Assembly: GCA_951799445.1 (NCBI GenBank)
Contig: OX637294.1
Coordinates: 24,639,452-24,703,451 of the forward strand
From: Pseudisothecium myosuroides
Taxonomy: Eukaryota; Streptophyta; Bryopsida; Hypnales; Lembophyllaceae
DNA: 64,000 bases
Reading direction: 5' to 3'
The position numbers were made by a program, and so were the translations under genes. The notes beneath the pieces are model-generated. The model did not search any database. It was not told the origin of the DNA and was given only the letters and a program-made list of their open reading frames with translations. Shown in pieces: positions 22,815 through 36,455 of the stretch (positions are counted from its first letter, which is position 1; every line of letters begins with the position of its first letter).

Positions 22815-25243
22815 ATTGAGAATGAAAGAGTTTACCACTCAATTAGCTAGGCCTTTAGAGTTAATAATACTTTTTTTTTGGTCCAATATGGCTATTTACA
22901 CAAAGAACAATACTTGCAATAATTGATGTCTAATACTAAAAACTAAGGTGACTAATTGTAAAAAACTTGTTCTATTTTGTATATTGGGTTGGAAGCCGTT
23001 GAAAATGAGTCTTGTTTATAGATCGCCTGTGGAAAGTGAGGAAAAAAAAGCAAGAAAAAAATCCTCGGTTGATGGAGATTTACATAAAGTATTAAAAGGT
23101 TTTCTAAATCTCTAATTATATATTGAGAATAATTTATTAAAAAATCTTTTGTTTGTCTTGGCACTTTAAAACTATAGGAGGTTGTTGCTTCAATGTGACA
23201 TACTTTTAGTAATAAAAGGTTTTGAGGAAACTTCCATTGCCTATGTTTAGAGAACAATGAGAATTTTTTTTAAAAACCTTTTAACAAGCAAGAAACATTT
23301 GAAGGGATTTCTTAAAGAACAAATTGGTAAAATGTACAAAACTTGTCTTGTTGATTACAAGCAAACAAATAAATGGCAAATTTCATTAAAATGACAATAT
23401 TCCATACGCTATTTTTAGACCGTGCAATTTGAACCATCTAGGATAGGTATAGATTTCAAACCGCGTGGTTTGAAATCTAAAAGTGCCAAAGTTGCGGATT
23501 GGCACCATTTTAATGAAATTTGCCATATAAATAAAACCGTAGTATTGGTCCAAATCAAAACAAACTTTGGAATAAAATATAATAAAAAAATTGTCAAAAA
23601 TTTGTAAGCTTTCATCATCTCCAAAGAATGATGCTAAAAAACCTTTCAACAATAAGAAAAAGTTAAATTGCCACTGGAGATTCTAAATTATTCTACAATA
23701 TAATCTTTGCAAATATATAATGATCGTAAACTTCTACTAAAAGTTTTTTTTATCAATGCTCCACATAAAAGGTTTCAATATCTCATTATATTATATAGAC
23801 TACCTTAATAGTAGCAATATGGCATTATATATATTCATAGAAATAGACGGCAGTTTCTTGCAAGACTGGGACACTGGGTTTACCAAACCTTATAATGTTT
23901 GCATCCGTATGGTGGATTTTCCAAAAAATAGAAAATTTGCACTCATTAGGTTGTTGGCCACAAAGTTCTGACAAATGTAGTATCCAATCCAAATTCAAGT
24001 AATGCCACTTTTTCTAGAAAGGTCCTCCATTTAGAGCTGTTTGGTCTGTGACGCTTAGAGAATTAAGGATAAAATTTTAATAAGATTTTGTTTGAAACTC
24101 CATGGGAAAAAAAAATTAATGTAGATTTTTGTTGTTGCATCTACAGCTTTGTGGAGAATAAAATTGTAGATATTTGCTTGAAGCCCCAGAGAGATGAATT
24201 TTTGTAGATTTTCATTATATGCATCACAGGAAGCCTTTTCTAAATTCCCTACAAGCATTGTACTCCAAATCCCCTCCAAAGAAACAAAGAAATGTTACAA
24301 ATTGTTGTTTACAAGGAATGTCACTCTCACAGGGAAATGTGAGACAAGGAATTTTAAGGGAGTTTTGAGGGGAAACTTTGTGCATTTTTTAGTGTTATTT
24401 GACGATGTTCCCACCTCAAAATCAACGAAATTTGTAAAATTCAATAATCTAGAATGTAGATTTAAGCCTCTAAAATCTAATTTTAATGTAGATTTTAGTT
24501 TGCATAATCAATTTTGTTTGTAGATTTTGGAAGTTGAAATCTAACAAATATGTAGATTTTGAATTTCCAATCTTATTGATTTGTACATTACAAAATTTTT
24601 AGTCTAGACCATTAGCTAGATTTCAATAGTTCAAAATAGTAGTAATATGTAGATTTCATTTGTTTGAATATTTAACAATTTCATGTATTGTAAAATTTCT
24701 GAGATTCCTAAAATGTACTAACTGTAGAAATGTTAGATTTCTAAGATTTGAATACTTTGTCTTGAAGATTGACAGCTTACAAGTCTTATGTGTCCAACCT
24801 CATGGCACCCTCGACAATCAATATGGGACAATTTGAATCTTCTAAAATCTACCAAATATTAGGTGGAAACAACATTGAAATGTAAGATGTGTCAACGTAT
24901 TGCAAAGTCTACCAATTGGGGGATTGGGGGGAAATTTATGAAAATCCTTGCAAAGAAAACCCACAATTTCCTTTTGCATAGAAACTCTTTGAAGATCCCT
25001 CCATGATGACATTAGAACACAGGGAAACATAAAAACTAGGAGAAACTTGCAAGAAAACCTACAGAATCTCCAAAATAGTTGCACGGAATTCCAAAAGGGT
25101 CCGATGTGCATGTAAAAGGTTAGATTTTATGGGTTTTCACTAAGGTAGAATAACCCATTGCGGTTAGAAGATCCATAATGGACACTTAGGGAATGACTCC
25201 ATTATAAGATTTTTTCCAATAAATGAGATTTGGGCCACAATTA
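22815..25243. other. AT-rich intergenic DNA with a nested palindrome
   Basis: No gene recognised. The word TGTAGATTT recurs about ten times between 24120 and 24660, perhaps an old degenerate tandem array. A nested palindrome lies at 23373-23526. Confidence 0.45.
23373..23526. repeat. nested palindrome (154 bp)
   Basis: A perfect 21-bp outer inverted repeat (ATGGCAAATTTCATTAAAAT plus G at 23373-23393, against 23506-23526) encloses a second hairpin at 23452-23477 with 11-bp arms (GATTTCAAACC/GGTTTGAAATC) and a 4-nt loop. It could be a miniature fold-back element or a small-RNA hairpin. Confidence 0.6.
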
Positions 25244-25973
25244 TGGTCATTGCAAGAAAAACTAGGCCCATTTACCGTCACAATGAGAGTGATTTTCTTG
25301 TCATCCTCTATAACTTTTGAAACATAAACCTCATGAACTTGAAATTTTAATTGGAGGTGTCTAACTTGATGGTAATCAGATCCCTTATTTTTTTAAAATA
25401 AGAAATATCTTTTTATATTTAAAAATCAATTTTGTTTACTTGTCATACTATGAGGCTTAGGGGGGGCTTACCGCCTTAGGAGTCCCCAAGTTTAGTGATT
25501 CGGAGCTGAAATTTTCATGGTCTATTTGCATAGTAGGAAAGCAAATATCTACCAAAGGAAATCTGAAAATATATTATTTTATGTCCTCTACATGAGTGCA
25601 AACAACACTCCTATTGCACACAATTTTTGAACATTGAAGATGGTTCTAAAATCATTCTTTTGGTGAAATCTCATCACCATCAACTCTTCCCAAATGACCA
25701 ATTTTTAGTTTTTTAAAAATTTCTTTTCCTATTTTTTACAAATTAAAATGTGAAACTACAGTGACAGTATCTATTTTCATGAAATTTTGCACTTTCTAGT
25801 TTTCCTACGTAGAATTTTTTTTGTGCTTTTCCTTCCTAGGGAAAATTCTTCTTAAAGGTATATACATTAAATATATTTTCACATTCATTTTTTTTTCTAA
25901 TTAAAAAATACTCCCAATAAAAAAAATATTGTGCAAAACGCTACAAAAATTGAACATCCTTTCTTGCAACGAC
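25244..25973 (+). mobile_element. R2 element (about 730 bp), diverged
   Basis: It starts GGTCATTGCAAGAAAAAC and ends CTTTCTTGCAACGAC. It matches the 12723-13454 copy in order, including the long shared stretch around GGTGAAATCTCATCACCAT. No ORF. Confidence 0.65.
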
Positions 25974-28087
<2,114 letters not shown>

Positions 28088-28744
28088 CAAGGATATGTAC
28101 TACCCGATGTACAGTTGGGTACTGAAAGCTTACAAACTGCATTTTTGATCCATTCAAAGATTTGTACCTAATATAGAATAAAATAGAGTTTTTTTGTCTT
28201 GCATAATTTTCACTCAATTCTTACCCAATCCCAATGAAGCATATCAAATTTCAATTTCAAAAAAGCAAAATTCCATTTTTGGTGAATTTTTAAGTCAATT
28301 TTTGTACTTTTACATAATATTTTATTGTGAACAACTGGTGGTCAATTTTTTTAATTCGATTGCATGGATACCTAGGGAACATCCATATGCTCATCTTTCA
28401 TATTAAAAAACACCCCCTTAAGTAACAAAAATATGATCAATGAAGAGTTCAATGAAAAGTGTTGTACGACCAAACTTTGAAGAAATAGATATCTCTATAT
28501 TTTAACTAGATTTTATGTAAAACCATGAAAATTTACTTTAGAAATTCACCAAAAATGGAATTTTTCTTTTTTGAAACTGAAATTTCACATGCTTCATTGG
28601 GATTGCATGAGGATTGAGTGATAATTATGCTTACCCAAATATACCAATTATATAGCCCATTGTAAAAAAAAATGTGAATGGTTCAAATTGGCCGGTTGTA
28701 AGATTACAGTACCCGACTGTACTGGCATAGGATACACATCCTTG
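28088..28744. mobile_element. R3 fold-back element with long inverted arms (657 bp)
   Basis: The left arm (28088 to about 28290, starting CAAGGATATGTAC) pairs imperfectly with the right arm (about 28545-28744, ending ACACATCCTTG). Shared blocks include GGGTACTG, CTTACAA, CATTCAAA.., CCCAATGAAGCAT and CCATTTTTGGTGAA. No ORF is conserved between arms. Confidence 0.6.
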
Positions 28745-29054
28745 GGAGGCATGATCACCTATCCTTCCAAAGATTCGATATCAATCCTCAGACAGATGAA
28801 ACCGGTACCACATAAAATAGAAACAAGATCACACATGAAATGAATCTCTGCAACCTAGACTTCACCTACCAAACCAATAAACCCTGTTGACACATATGCC
28901 AGTACAAGAAGTCTAAGAACCAAAGAAATATGCACATGAACATGTTATATACGACACTCTAGCAACCAGAGAATACATCTGAGATTCACGAACCCCATGA
29001 TGTTTTTTGCGACACATGCAATGTCAATTTAATAGGCAATTTTCCAACTGCCAA

Positions 29055-29222
29055 ACTTGAGATGTGTATACACGAGCAGTTCTGCTAAGTTTGAGATATG
29101 AGTCCACGAGCAGTTTTGCGAAACTTGAGATGTGTATCCACAAGCAGTTTTGCAAAACTTGAGATGCGTATGAACAAGCAGTTTTAGTAAACTTGTGAGA
29201 TGCGTATGCACAAGCAGTTTTT
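29055..29222. repeat. minisatellite, five copies of about 34 bp, just upstream of an S-protein homologue
   Basis: Five units on the pattern AAACTTGAGATGTGTATCCA followed by CAAGCAGTTTTGC run head to tail with 80-90 percent similarity by eye. The array ends 160 bp before the ATG at 29382, so it lies in the promoter or 5' leader. Confidence 0.8.
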
Positions 29223-29381
29223 CCACTAATCACTACAGCAAGAATAGATTCAAGCTTTAATAATGAAATTGTACAAAGCTTTACCATATTGGCACAACAG
29301 TGGAATTTCCCTTCGTTGCTCATGCAGGAATCAAGTAAATTATCAATAAAAGGAAGTATTGAAAATCTGAACTAGAGCCCA

Positions 29382-29807
29382 ATGTTTGCAAATTCAAGGC
29401 TATGGCGTACTTTGTGGACGTTCCTCTTACTGGTTCCACACGTGAGCCATGCTTCCGACGGCAGTGTGGACATCGTGAACGAGACGTCTTCGCAGCTGCT
29501 GGTGCATTGCAAGTCCGGCGACAATGATCTGGGGAACGTGTACCTGGAGCAGCACGGCGACTACTACTTCCACTTCGGACAAAACATCTTCGGCACCACG
29601 TTCTTCTACTGCCGGTTCAACTGGGGCGGGTTCACCAAATTGGTGGCAGTGTGGAAGGGGAAGTCGTATGTGGATCGCCTGGACTGCGAAGTGGCAGGGC
29701 AGTGTGTGTGGAAGGTGAACGAGCGGGGATTCTATTGGGCGACGAAAGGGCCCTTGCAGCCTTTCAATTACTACACGGACTGGGTCAGGTCTCCACCGGG
29801 ACCGTAA
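29382..29807 (+). CDS. secreted plant S-protein homologue (S1 family)
   Basis: Single exon, 141 aa. Residues 1-24 form a signal peptide (basic start, hydrophobic LWTFLLLVPHVSHA, likely cleavage after A24). The S1 domain (about 28-130) has LLVHCKSGDNDLG (C43), YYFHF, TTFFYCRFNWGG (C77), C102 and C108-VWKVNERGFYW. N33-E-T is a possible N-glycosylation site. The protein shares the cysteine frame of the homologue at 20449 and likewise lacks the last cysteine typical of angiosperm S1 proteins. Expected to be a small extracellular disulphide-bonded protein, perhaps a ligand; role here unknown. Upstream lies a 34-bp minisatellite. No introns. Confidence 0.9.
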   Translation: MFANSRLWRTLWTFLLLVPHVSHASDGSVDIVNETSSQLLVHCKSGDNDLGNVYLEQHGDYYFHFGQNIFGTTFFYCRFNWGGFTKLVAVWKGKSYVDRLDCEVAGQCVWKVNERGFYWATKGPLQPFNYYTDWVRSPPGP

Positions 29808-29882
29808 GACTCCGCCCTCTAGCTACACAAGAGGTGAACTATACTCGCAGCTTGAACCTAATAACATCCTAAACATGGAAAT

Positions 29883-30090
29883 TCTAAACCTAAAACCTCT
29901 CTTTTTGACGCAGCTTGGGTAGAACGGAACCGTATTCTTGAAAAAATCAAGGTTTTCAAGATGCTCATCTTTCTTTGACACCCTGAACCCTGAATCTCTC
30001 GTCTTTGGAGCAGATTTGGTAGAACTGAACCGGATTTTCTTCAGAGAATTACGGTTTTCAAGATGTTCAACATCTTGAGTTGACACGCAT
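29883..30090. repeat. diverged tandem duplication (about 104 bp x 2) downstream of the S-protein gene
   Basis: Two units share GACGCAGCTTGGGTAGAACG / GGAGCAGATTTGGTAGAACT, GAACCGTATTCTT / GAACCGGATTTTCTT and GTTTTCAAGATG. Non-coding. Confidence 0.6.
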
Positions 30091-30218
30091 TTTCTAACAC
30101 CTCGAGTTCTAGGATTTTAGTAGATGCCTTCAACATCAAGTACTTCAATAGTTTCCACAGAGTAGAGCCAAATTGACTTGACATTTTGTGAGTAACCAAA
30201 TACCATGTTGTATTGCAC

Positions 30219-30330
30219 CGTTCTCAGTCATTTTGATTGAATCTAAATGATATCATGTGTTTCTATATGATATAAGATGCATAAATAGATGGGTGGAGTC
30301 AGAGAATGGTTTAAGAATGCTACGCGGTTG
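30219..30330. repeat. relic similar to 58572-58710
   Basis: The order CATGTT, GTTCTCAG, GAATC-AAAT-ATAT, ATAGATG/ACAGATG, then TTAAGAATGCTACG is shared with 58572-58710. In the second locus an open minus-strand frame covers the match; here it is broken. Confidence 0.5.
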
Positions 30331-30708
30331 CAAGAAGTAACCAAAATACAAAGATTCGGCTCGTTGGCTCAGGATTCACAGCTAAAATAGCTTACTGAAT
30401 AGGTTGAGAGGTGAGCAGAGCCTTGCTTCATTTCACAGTACTGACCCTCTAAAGAGATTGTCATAGTCATATCGGAATTCGATGGAATAAGCTTAACACA
30501 CAGAAATGGAATGGAATCTTGCTACTGCTTACTTATGGCTGTGAAATATTCAAGCAGACCAGGCTACACTAATTTGCACTTCATTTGAAGCCACATTTGG
30601 AAAGGAGAACAACAACATCCTCCGAAGATGTAAATAAAATAGCGGGATTTTCAGACTCAACAAACACAATGCACATTGATACGATATCTAGAATTTGGTA
30701 AAATGATA

Positions 30709-30775
30709 AAGAAAACATATCATTTGATAAAGAAAACATGTCATTTGGTAAAGAAAACATGTCATTTGGTAATTT
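30709..30775. repeat. short tandem repeat, about 22 bp x 3
   Basis: AAAGAAAACATGTCATTTGG is repeated three times. The copy B equivalent near 39958 has a single unit, so the expansion or contraction followed the duplication. Confidence 0.7.
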
Positions 30776-31091
30776 TGGAGCACGAGTAAAAGTGTGCACT
30801 GGATACACTTGAAATTTACGAATGAAGTATTCGAGAAAAAACTTGATTCTGTTAACAGTCAAAGTCTTATTCACTGCAAAACATTATAAATTGGGAACTT
30901 CTATATCTCACTTGCTATTCATCTTCTGAATATAATTCAAAGTGATGATGAAATCAGTGTGTGTCTACAAGCCAGGCTACCTTTGACTCAAGAGCATCTA
31001 AAGTCATCATATGAGCATACATATGAAATTCAATTGAAGGTGTAATTGTAGCCTATTTGTCTTGAACAAGTGTTCATAGGTCATGCTTCTA

Positions 31092-31472
31092 CTAACATAC
31101 ACATTTCAACTTAATTTTAAGATAACTTTTATGATTGGTGAAATCTTGTTGGCAAGTTCTATATTGTGTTGACTTGCACGCTTTCGTATGTTGACCAATT
31201 GATTTTCGGGAGGTGAACGTTTGATGACACAATCGGCATTCAAATATTTGAATGATGTGATTTGAAGTTGGTGTTCTTGAAATCTTCTTTGTTCTTGGCT
31301 TGCTCGGGGGCTTGCGTTTAGTTTTAGAATGGGTTATGCCATTCTTCATATCCAAAAGGATATGAGCGCCAATTTCCGTTTCGTTGCACAATTTTGGTAA
31401 TTCATTGTGAATGAATGATGGGCGTGCAAGAAAATGGGACAATGAAGTATTTTCCACATCCATTTCTTCCAT
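31092..31472 (-). CDS. small plant-type zinc-finger protein, copy A
   Basis: Intronless ORF, 126 aa from the start shared with copy B; an in-frame upstream ATG at 31547 would add 25 residues but is not conserved. A basic, NLS-like stretch (KTKRKPPSKPRTKK, residues 50-63) precedes one finger: IFECRLCHQTF..SIGQHTKAC, with C79, C82, H95 and C99. This is the plant EPF-type layout with SIGQH in place of QALGGH and the last histidine replaced by cysteine (C2HC), which can still bind zinc. A second, broken finger may follow (YRTCQQDF..NH). Likely nuclear if expressed. A TATAAATA on the minus strand at 31714-31721 is a candidate promoter about 240 bp upstream. It differs from copy B by 8 residues, which does not prove selection. 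Confidence 0.6.
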   Translation of the reverse strand: MEEMDVENTSLSHFLARPSFIHNELPKLCNETEIGAHILLDMKNGITHSKTKRKPPSKPRTKKISRTPTSNHIIQIFECRLCHQTFTSRKSIGQHTKACKSTQYRTCQQDFTNHKSYLKIKLKCVC

Positions 31473-31713
31473 GTTTGATGATTCTTCCTTGTACTTTACG
31501 ATTTTTCTATAAGTGGATGATGTTTTCAAAATAACAAAAATAACCAATGGACTATGAATTGTAAAAGTTACTCAATATGTAATTGGATAAACTAGTTCAA
31601 AGATGAAAACTAGCATGATAACAATTCAATACTATAATTGCATTAATACTAACACACAATAACAAAATGGCGTCGTGACTATTATTTTGTAGATAAGAAA
31701 TAAAATGACTTCT

Positions 31714-31721
31714 TATTTATA
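31714..31721 (-). promoter_or_regulatory. candidate TATA box for the zinc-finger ORF
   Basis: TATAAATA on the minus strand, also present in copy B (near 40853-40860). The shared 5' flank is duplicated a third time at 45908-46250. Confidence 0.35.
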
Positions 31722-32490
31722 GTGAAGAAATGGAATGTCAAAGTATTGATACAACATTAATGTAAAAGTAATGTAAAAGCTAAAATGTGAAAGTATTGAT
31801 GCAATATTCATGTAAAAATAATGTAAAAGTTAAACTGTTAAGTGTTAAAGCTAATACATCAAAGCTCGAACGCCGGCAACCAGTCCTGCTCCTGCTTTCG
31901 ATCAAACCACGCTCACCTCCTCGATCTGAGGTTTAGTGAGTTTCTCAGTCCTTCTCGACTTGATGAACACTCCATCTCACTGCCTTCGATTCTGTTGTTG
32001 TCTTCGGTTCTTATGAAGGTTTCTGTTTAGTAGCTATGGATGTGGAAATCAATAGAGAAGCACATCCTTTTGGCCATTTGGGCACTCACGGTTTAAGGAA
32101 GATTGGTTCTGAATAAATGTGTCTGTCGTGGCGGTATTTCCTTGTTTTTTTGCTGGCTAATGAAACTCGGTAAGTGGAGCTGCAGGTACAAAATTTGATT
32201 CAGATCAAGAGGTTCCAGCAGATTTTGCACAAGGCCTGAAGTGAATCTTCCTCCATCAATTCTACATCTCATTTTTATGGTTGCGGTTGTGCAGACTCCA
32301 CAATGTTCCTGTGAAATGTGCTAAGACTGTATCAGATGAATACTAGCATCATAGTCATAGTAGCAAGTAACGGCTTCATGGGTTTTTGAAGCAAGACCTT
32401 GGCTGAAGGTATGTATTACGGTAGAAATCTGACTGCACATATAAGCATGTACTGTACTTGGAGATCGAGCAGGTTGAACACTTTGGTGCA

Positions 32491-34146
32491 GGTGATTGCA
32501 CGAAACACCTCTACTATTGTTGCGTTTCGTAACAATATTCATGATTTTTTTGGAGTACTTTAAAATTAGGAAATCGTGTTTTTTTTAAAATTAAAAAATA
32601 TGACCAATGTATGCACCTTTAAAATGAAGGTAACCGCCGAAGGAAATTCATTAAAAAATTCTCTAAGTAGGAAAACTAGAAAAGTGCCAAATCTAAAAAA
32701 AAAAAGATACGTCAATGTTTTGATTAATAAAAAATAGGAAAAAATTAAAAATTAAAAAATTAAAATTGGCCATTTGTAGCAACTTTGTGGAGATGGTCAT
32801 TCACCAAAAAATAAAAAAATAAAATAAAAAATAAAAAATTACATGTTTCAAGATACAAGCAGAAAGAGGCTCACTTTATAGACTTCTATACGACATATAG
32901 TTAATTATGTTTTAAAATCCTTTGAATAGTAGCTATACTATAAAACCATCTCTTCTAAATTTTAGCTCCAAATTTTTTTCTTTAGGTACTAAAGAGTACT
33001 TAAAACCCCAAAATTGGCAAGTGGGACATAAAATTGGGGGCTACTATTAACCGCTAAAGGCCCAAGGCCATTTTTTGTCAAGAAGCACTTGAAAACTACC
33101 ATTTTTGTTGTATTCATCCAAGAAACAAACAAACAAAAATTAGAATCTAAGAGTAGGATCTTGTACTTTACTTGTTTGAGATTATGTGGTGAGAATTTCA
33201 TGAAGTTTGACCTTACAAATTGGAAGATATTAGCATTCAAAGTTGGGAAAAATTGTTTTTTGGAACACAATCTTGGAATTTAAATTTGACTTTGACCGCC
33301 ATTTATGGAAATTTTTTGCACTACAAACTTTGAATTAAAAAAAAATTATGTTGAAGAATTGAGTTGAAAATCTAGAAATTGTTTTTTAGATTAAAAAAAA
33401 TTGATTTTCATTCTTTAAAAAATTGTAAAGTAGAAGTAGGTCCAAGATTATAAGAAAAACTAAATCGTTTATAGCTCTAAGATGGGATTGAAACACAATA
33501 ATTCCAACAAATAATGAGATTGTTCTAGCAAGCAAATTTAACCTTGTCAAGCAATTTTTTTTGAAAAATTGTGAAAATTGCATTTAAAAATGAAACCTAT
33601 AAATTATTTTTTCAAGAAGATGTTCAAGTTGCCCCCAAAACAAGATTGCTAATAATTTTCACATCACTTATTCAAATGGAATGAATCAAAGCTTCACAAA
33701 TAGACAAAAATATGATCTACAAGAAAAAAATTCAATTTAATTTCAATTTTTTGTGGATTTTTTTCTTGCCCGCCGAGTGAAAATTTGGCCCTTTTATAGT
33801 ATAACTTTTGTTGCCATGCATTGATTGAAATAAAAATTATATTCTCACAAAGCTAATCAATTTTTCTATCTTATGAGAAAGTTTCAAAAAGTTTCAAAAA
33901 AATTGAGGTCTTAGGAACTTGCCCACAATCCAAATTGTCCCTCAAGGGGACAATGGGCCTTTAGGGATTAAATAGTAAAACATTTTGAAAAAATTCCAAA
34001 AAATTAGACAAAGTGTATAAGAGTCATAGGTATCTTTTCTGTAAATTTGGAGTCATTTGGAGTGAAAACACAAAAGATATGGCCAAAAAACTAAACAACA
34101 TGCAATGTGTGACATAAAATAATACAAGTGGTTTGTGCAATCACCC
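32491..34146 (-). mobile_element. R2 element interrupted by R1 (1,656 bp in all)
   Basis: Ends are AGGTGATTGCACGAAAC and, in reverse complement, GGGTGATTGCACAAAC. It is flanked by GTGC (32487-32490) and ATGC (34147-34150). Duplicate B has CACTTTGATGCCAAATT here, i.e. an unoccupied ATGC. Subtracting the nested R1 leaves about 739 bp, the family length. Confidence 0.8.
33051..33967 (-). mobile_element. R1 element, complete (917 bp), nested in R2
   Basis: Ends are CCGCTAAAGGCCCAAGG and, in reverse complement, TCCCTAAAGGCCCATTG, with TTAA directly outside both ends (33047-33050 and 33968-33971). It is the reverse complement of the 18607-19477 copy. Confidence 0.8.
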
Positions 34147-36080
34147 ATGCCAAATTTTTAATTAAAGACTAAAAATAAAAATAAACTTAGGCACTTTAGA
34201 ATATGATTTAAAAAAACTCTAGCACAAATTTTTTTTTTAAAAATTTGGTAGCTAACCTACAACACCTTCATCCCATTCAGATGAATATTTTGAAATCCAT
34301 CTAATAATCCTTGTTTCTATTCATTTAATCTAGATTTTCTACCCTAATACAACTACTTGTCTTAAGCACGACTACTTCTCATCAAGCTTTAAAAGTCTCT
34401 CAATATTTGCAAAGAGTTGAGAAAATAACCTATTAGGGTTTGTAGGAGCTCAACCGCTCATTGATAGTCAAATCAAAAGTAGGAATTGTGTTCAAAGTAG
34501 AATTTTAGACCTCATGTAGTCATAATAGAATTTTTTTTTTCAAAAAACTTTGAATTAAGTTAATGTGAAAAATAAAGCTTTCATCTTTAAAAACTTTGTT
34601 TGAGGTATTGAGCCTCCAATCAAAAGTTATGGACAAAGTTTAGAGAGGGGTTGGAAAGGGCATTTCAGTCTTTGACATTTCAAACATCTTCTCTGAATTT
34701 TGTTCCGAAGTTTTTTTTGGAGGTTCAAAATCACAAATAGGTTTCTGGAGATGAAATATAGATTAATTTACCAATTTTTCTTAGTTCAAAGTTTTTTAGA
34801 AAAAGTTATTTTACTATGCCAAAATGAATTCTAAAATTCTATTTCAAACACAATTCCTATTTTTTGACAATGAGTGATCAAGTTATCATCTTCAAATTAT
34901 CCCATCTCCTATGATAAACAATGGAGTTCATTATGAAAACAATCATTCCACCCCTTACTTTCACTAAATGACAACAAAGTAATTCCATCATTTCATCATC
35001 AAAAAATTCTTGATGGTAGGTGGTCAAATGATGCATATGTATTTGACTCAAAAGAATTAAATTTATGAACATTACTTGACTTTAATTTCCTAGATTTAGG
35101 TTTGTAAAGTCATTAATTTCTGAAAAAAATCAACTTCACTTTTTTTTTTCCCCGTTGAACCTGCTATCAACCTACGGTATTATCAGACTTACATGCTTCA
35201 TCTTGTTTTGATGCTTCTCATCTTTGCACTCAATAATAAATTACGCTCCTAGCAATGCTAATTAACCCTTAAGCGTTTTGATGTCCAATTTTTGGACAAC
35301 AAACATCTTCATATTTTTATTTCTTTCTCATTATTGCTTGGATGAAAGTCATTCTAATTTGTGGAGATACTTTATCAAGTTCTTGTCCTATCTGTTGGTT
35401 GGATTTGGTGTTATTAGTATACATATTTATAATTTTCTAAAATTATAAATGTGGAAGTATGTCAATTAGTTGACCAAGCCAAAATTGCATTGATTTGATT
35501 TGCAAAAATGAAGTCATAGATTTATAGAAGACAAGAACTTCAAAAAATCACCATGTCAAGAAGAACTCATTTAGAATCCATTCCAACAAGTTTTATTTAA
35601 AAAATGATAATATTTTGCTTGTAATCAAATTTAGAAGAAGTTTTAAAATTTTCCTTTCAAAATTTATAACAAAATATTGGTGATAGTATTAGTAAATCTA
35701 ACCTTATGGATGGAATCTAAAACTCAAAATCTACAACTTTTATTTGTATATCAATTCCAAAAGATTCTTGCAAATTGTACTTTATAATGTTTTTTTCCAA
35801 ATTGTCAATTCTAGAATAGAAATATCATACATTCATTTTCAAAATCTGATTTTTGATGCCAAGAAAATTTTTTAGAAGGTATTCTTTTGAAAAATAGTTA
35901 CAAAAAATAGTAATTTAGTGAGGCTTAAATTAACTTCAAAGTTTTATTGACACCCAAATGGGGGAGTGCTAGCATTGAAGTGTAGAATCTATATATGAAC
36001 TCATAAACCTAGGAATCTACATTATAGATACCTTCTATAGTTATAGGTGTTTTTGATATAGATACCTATGTTACAATCTC

Positions 36081-36455
<375 letters not shown>

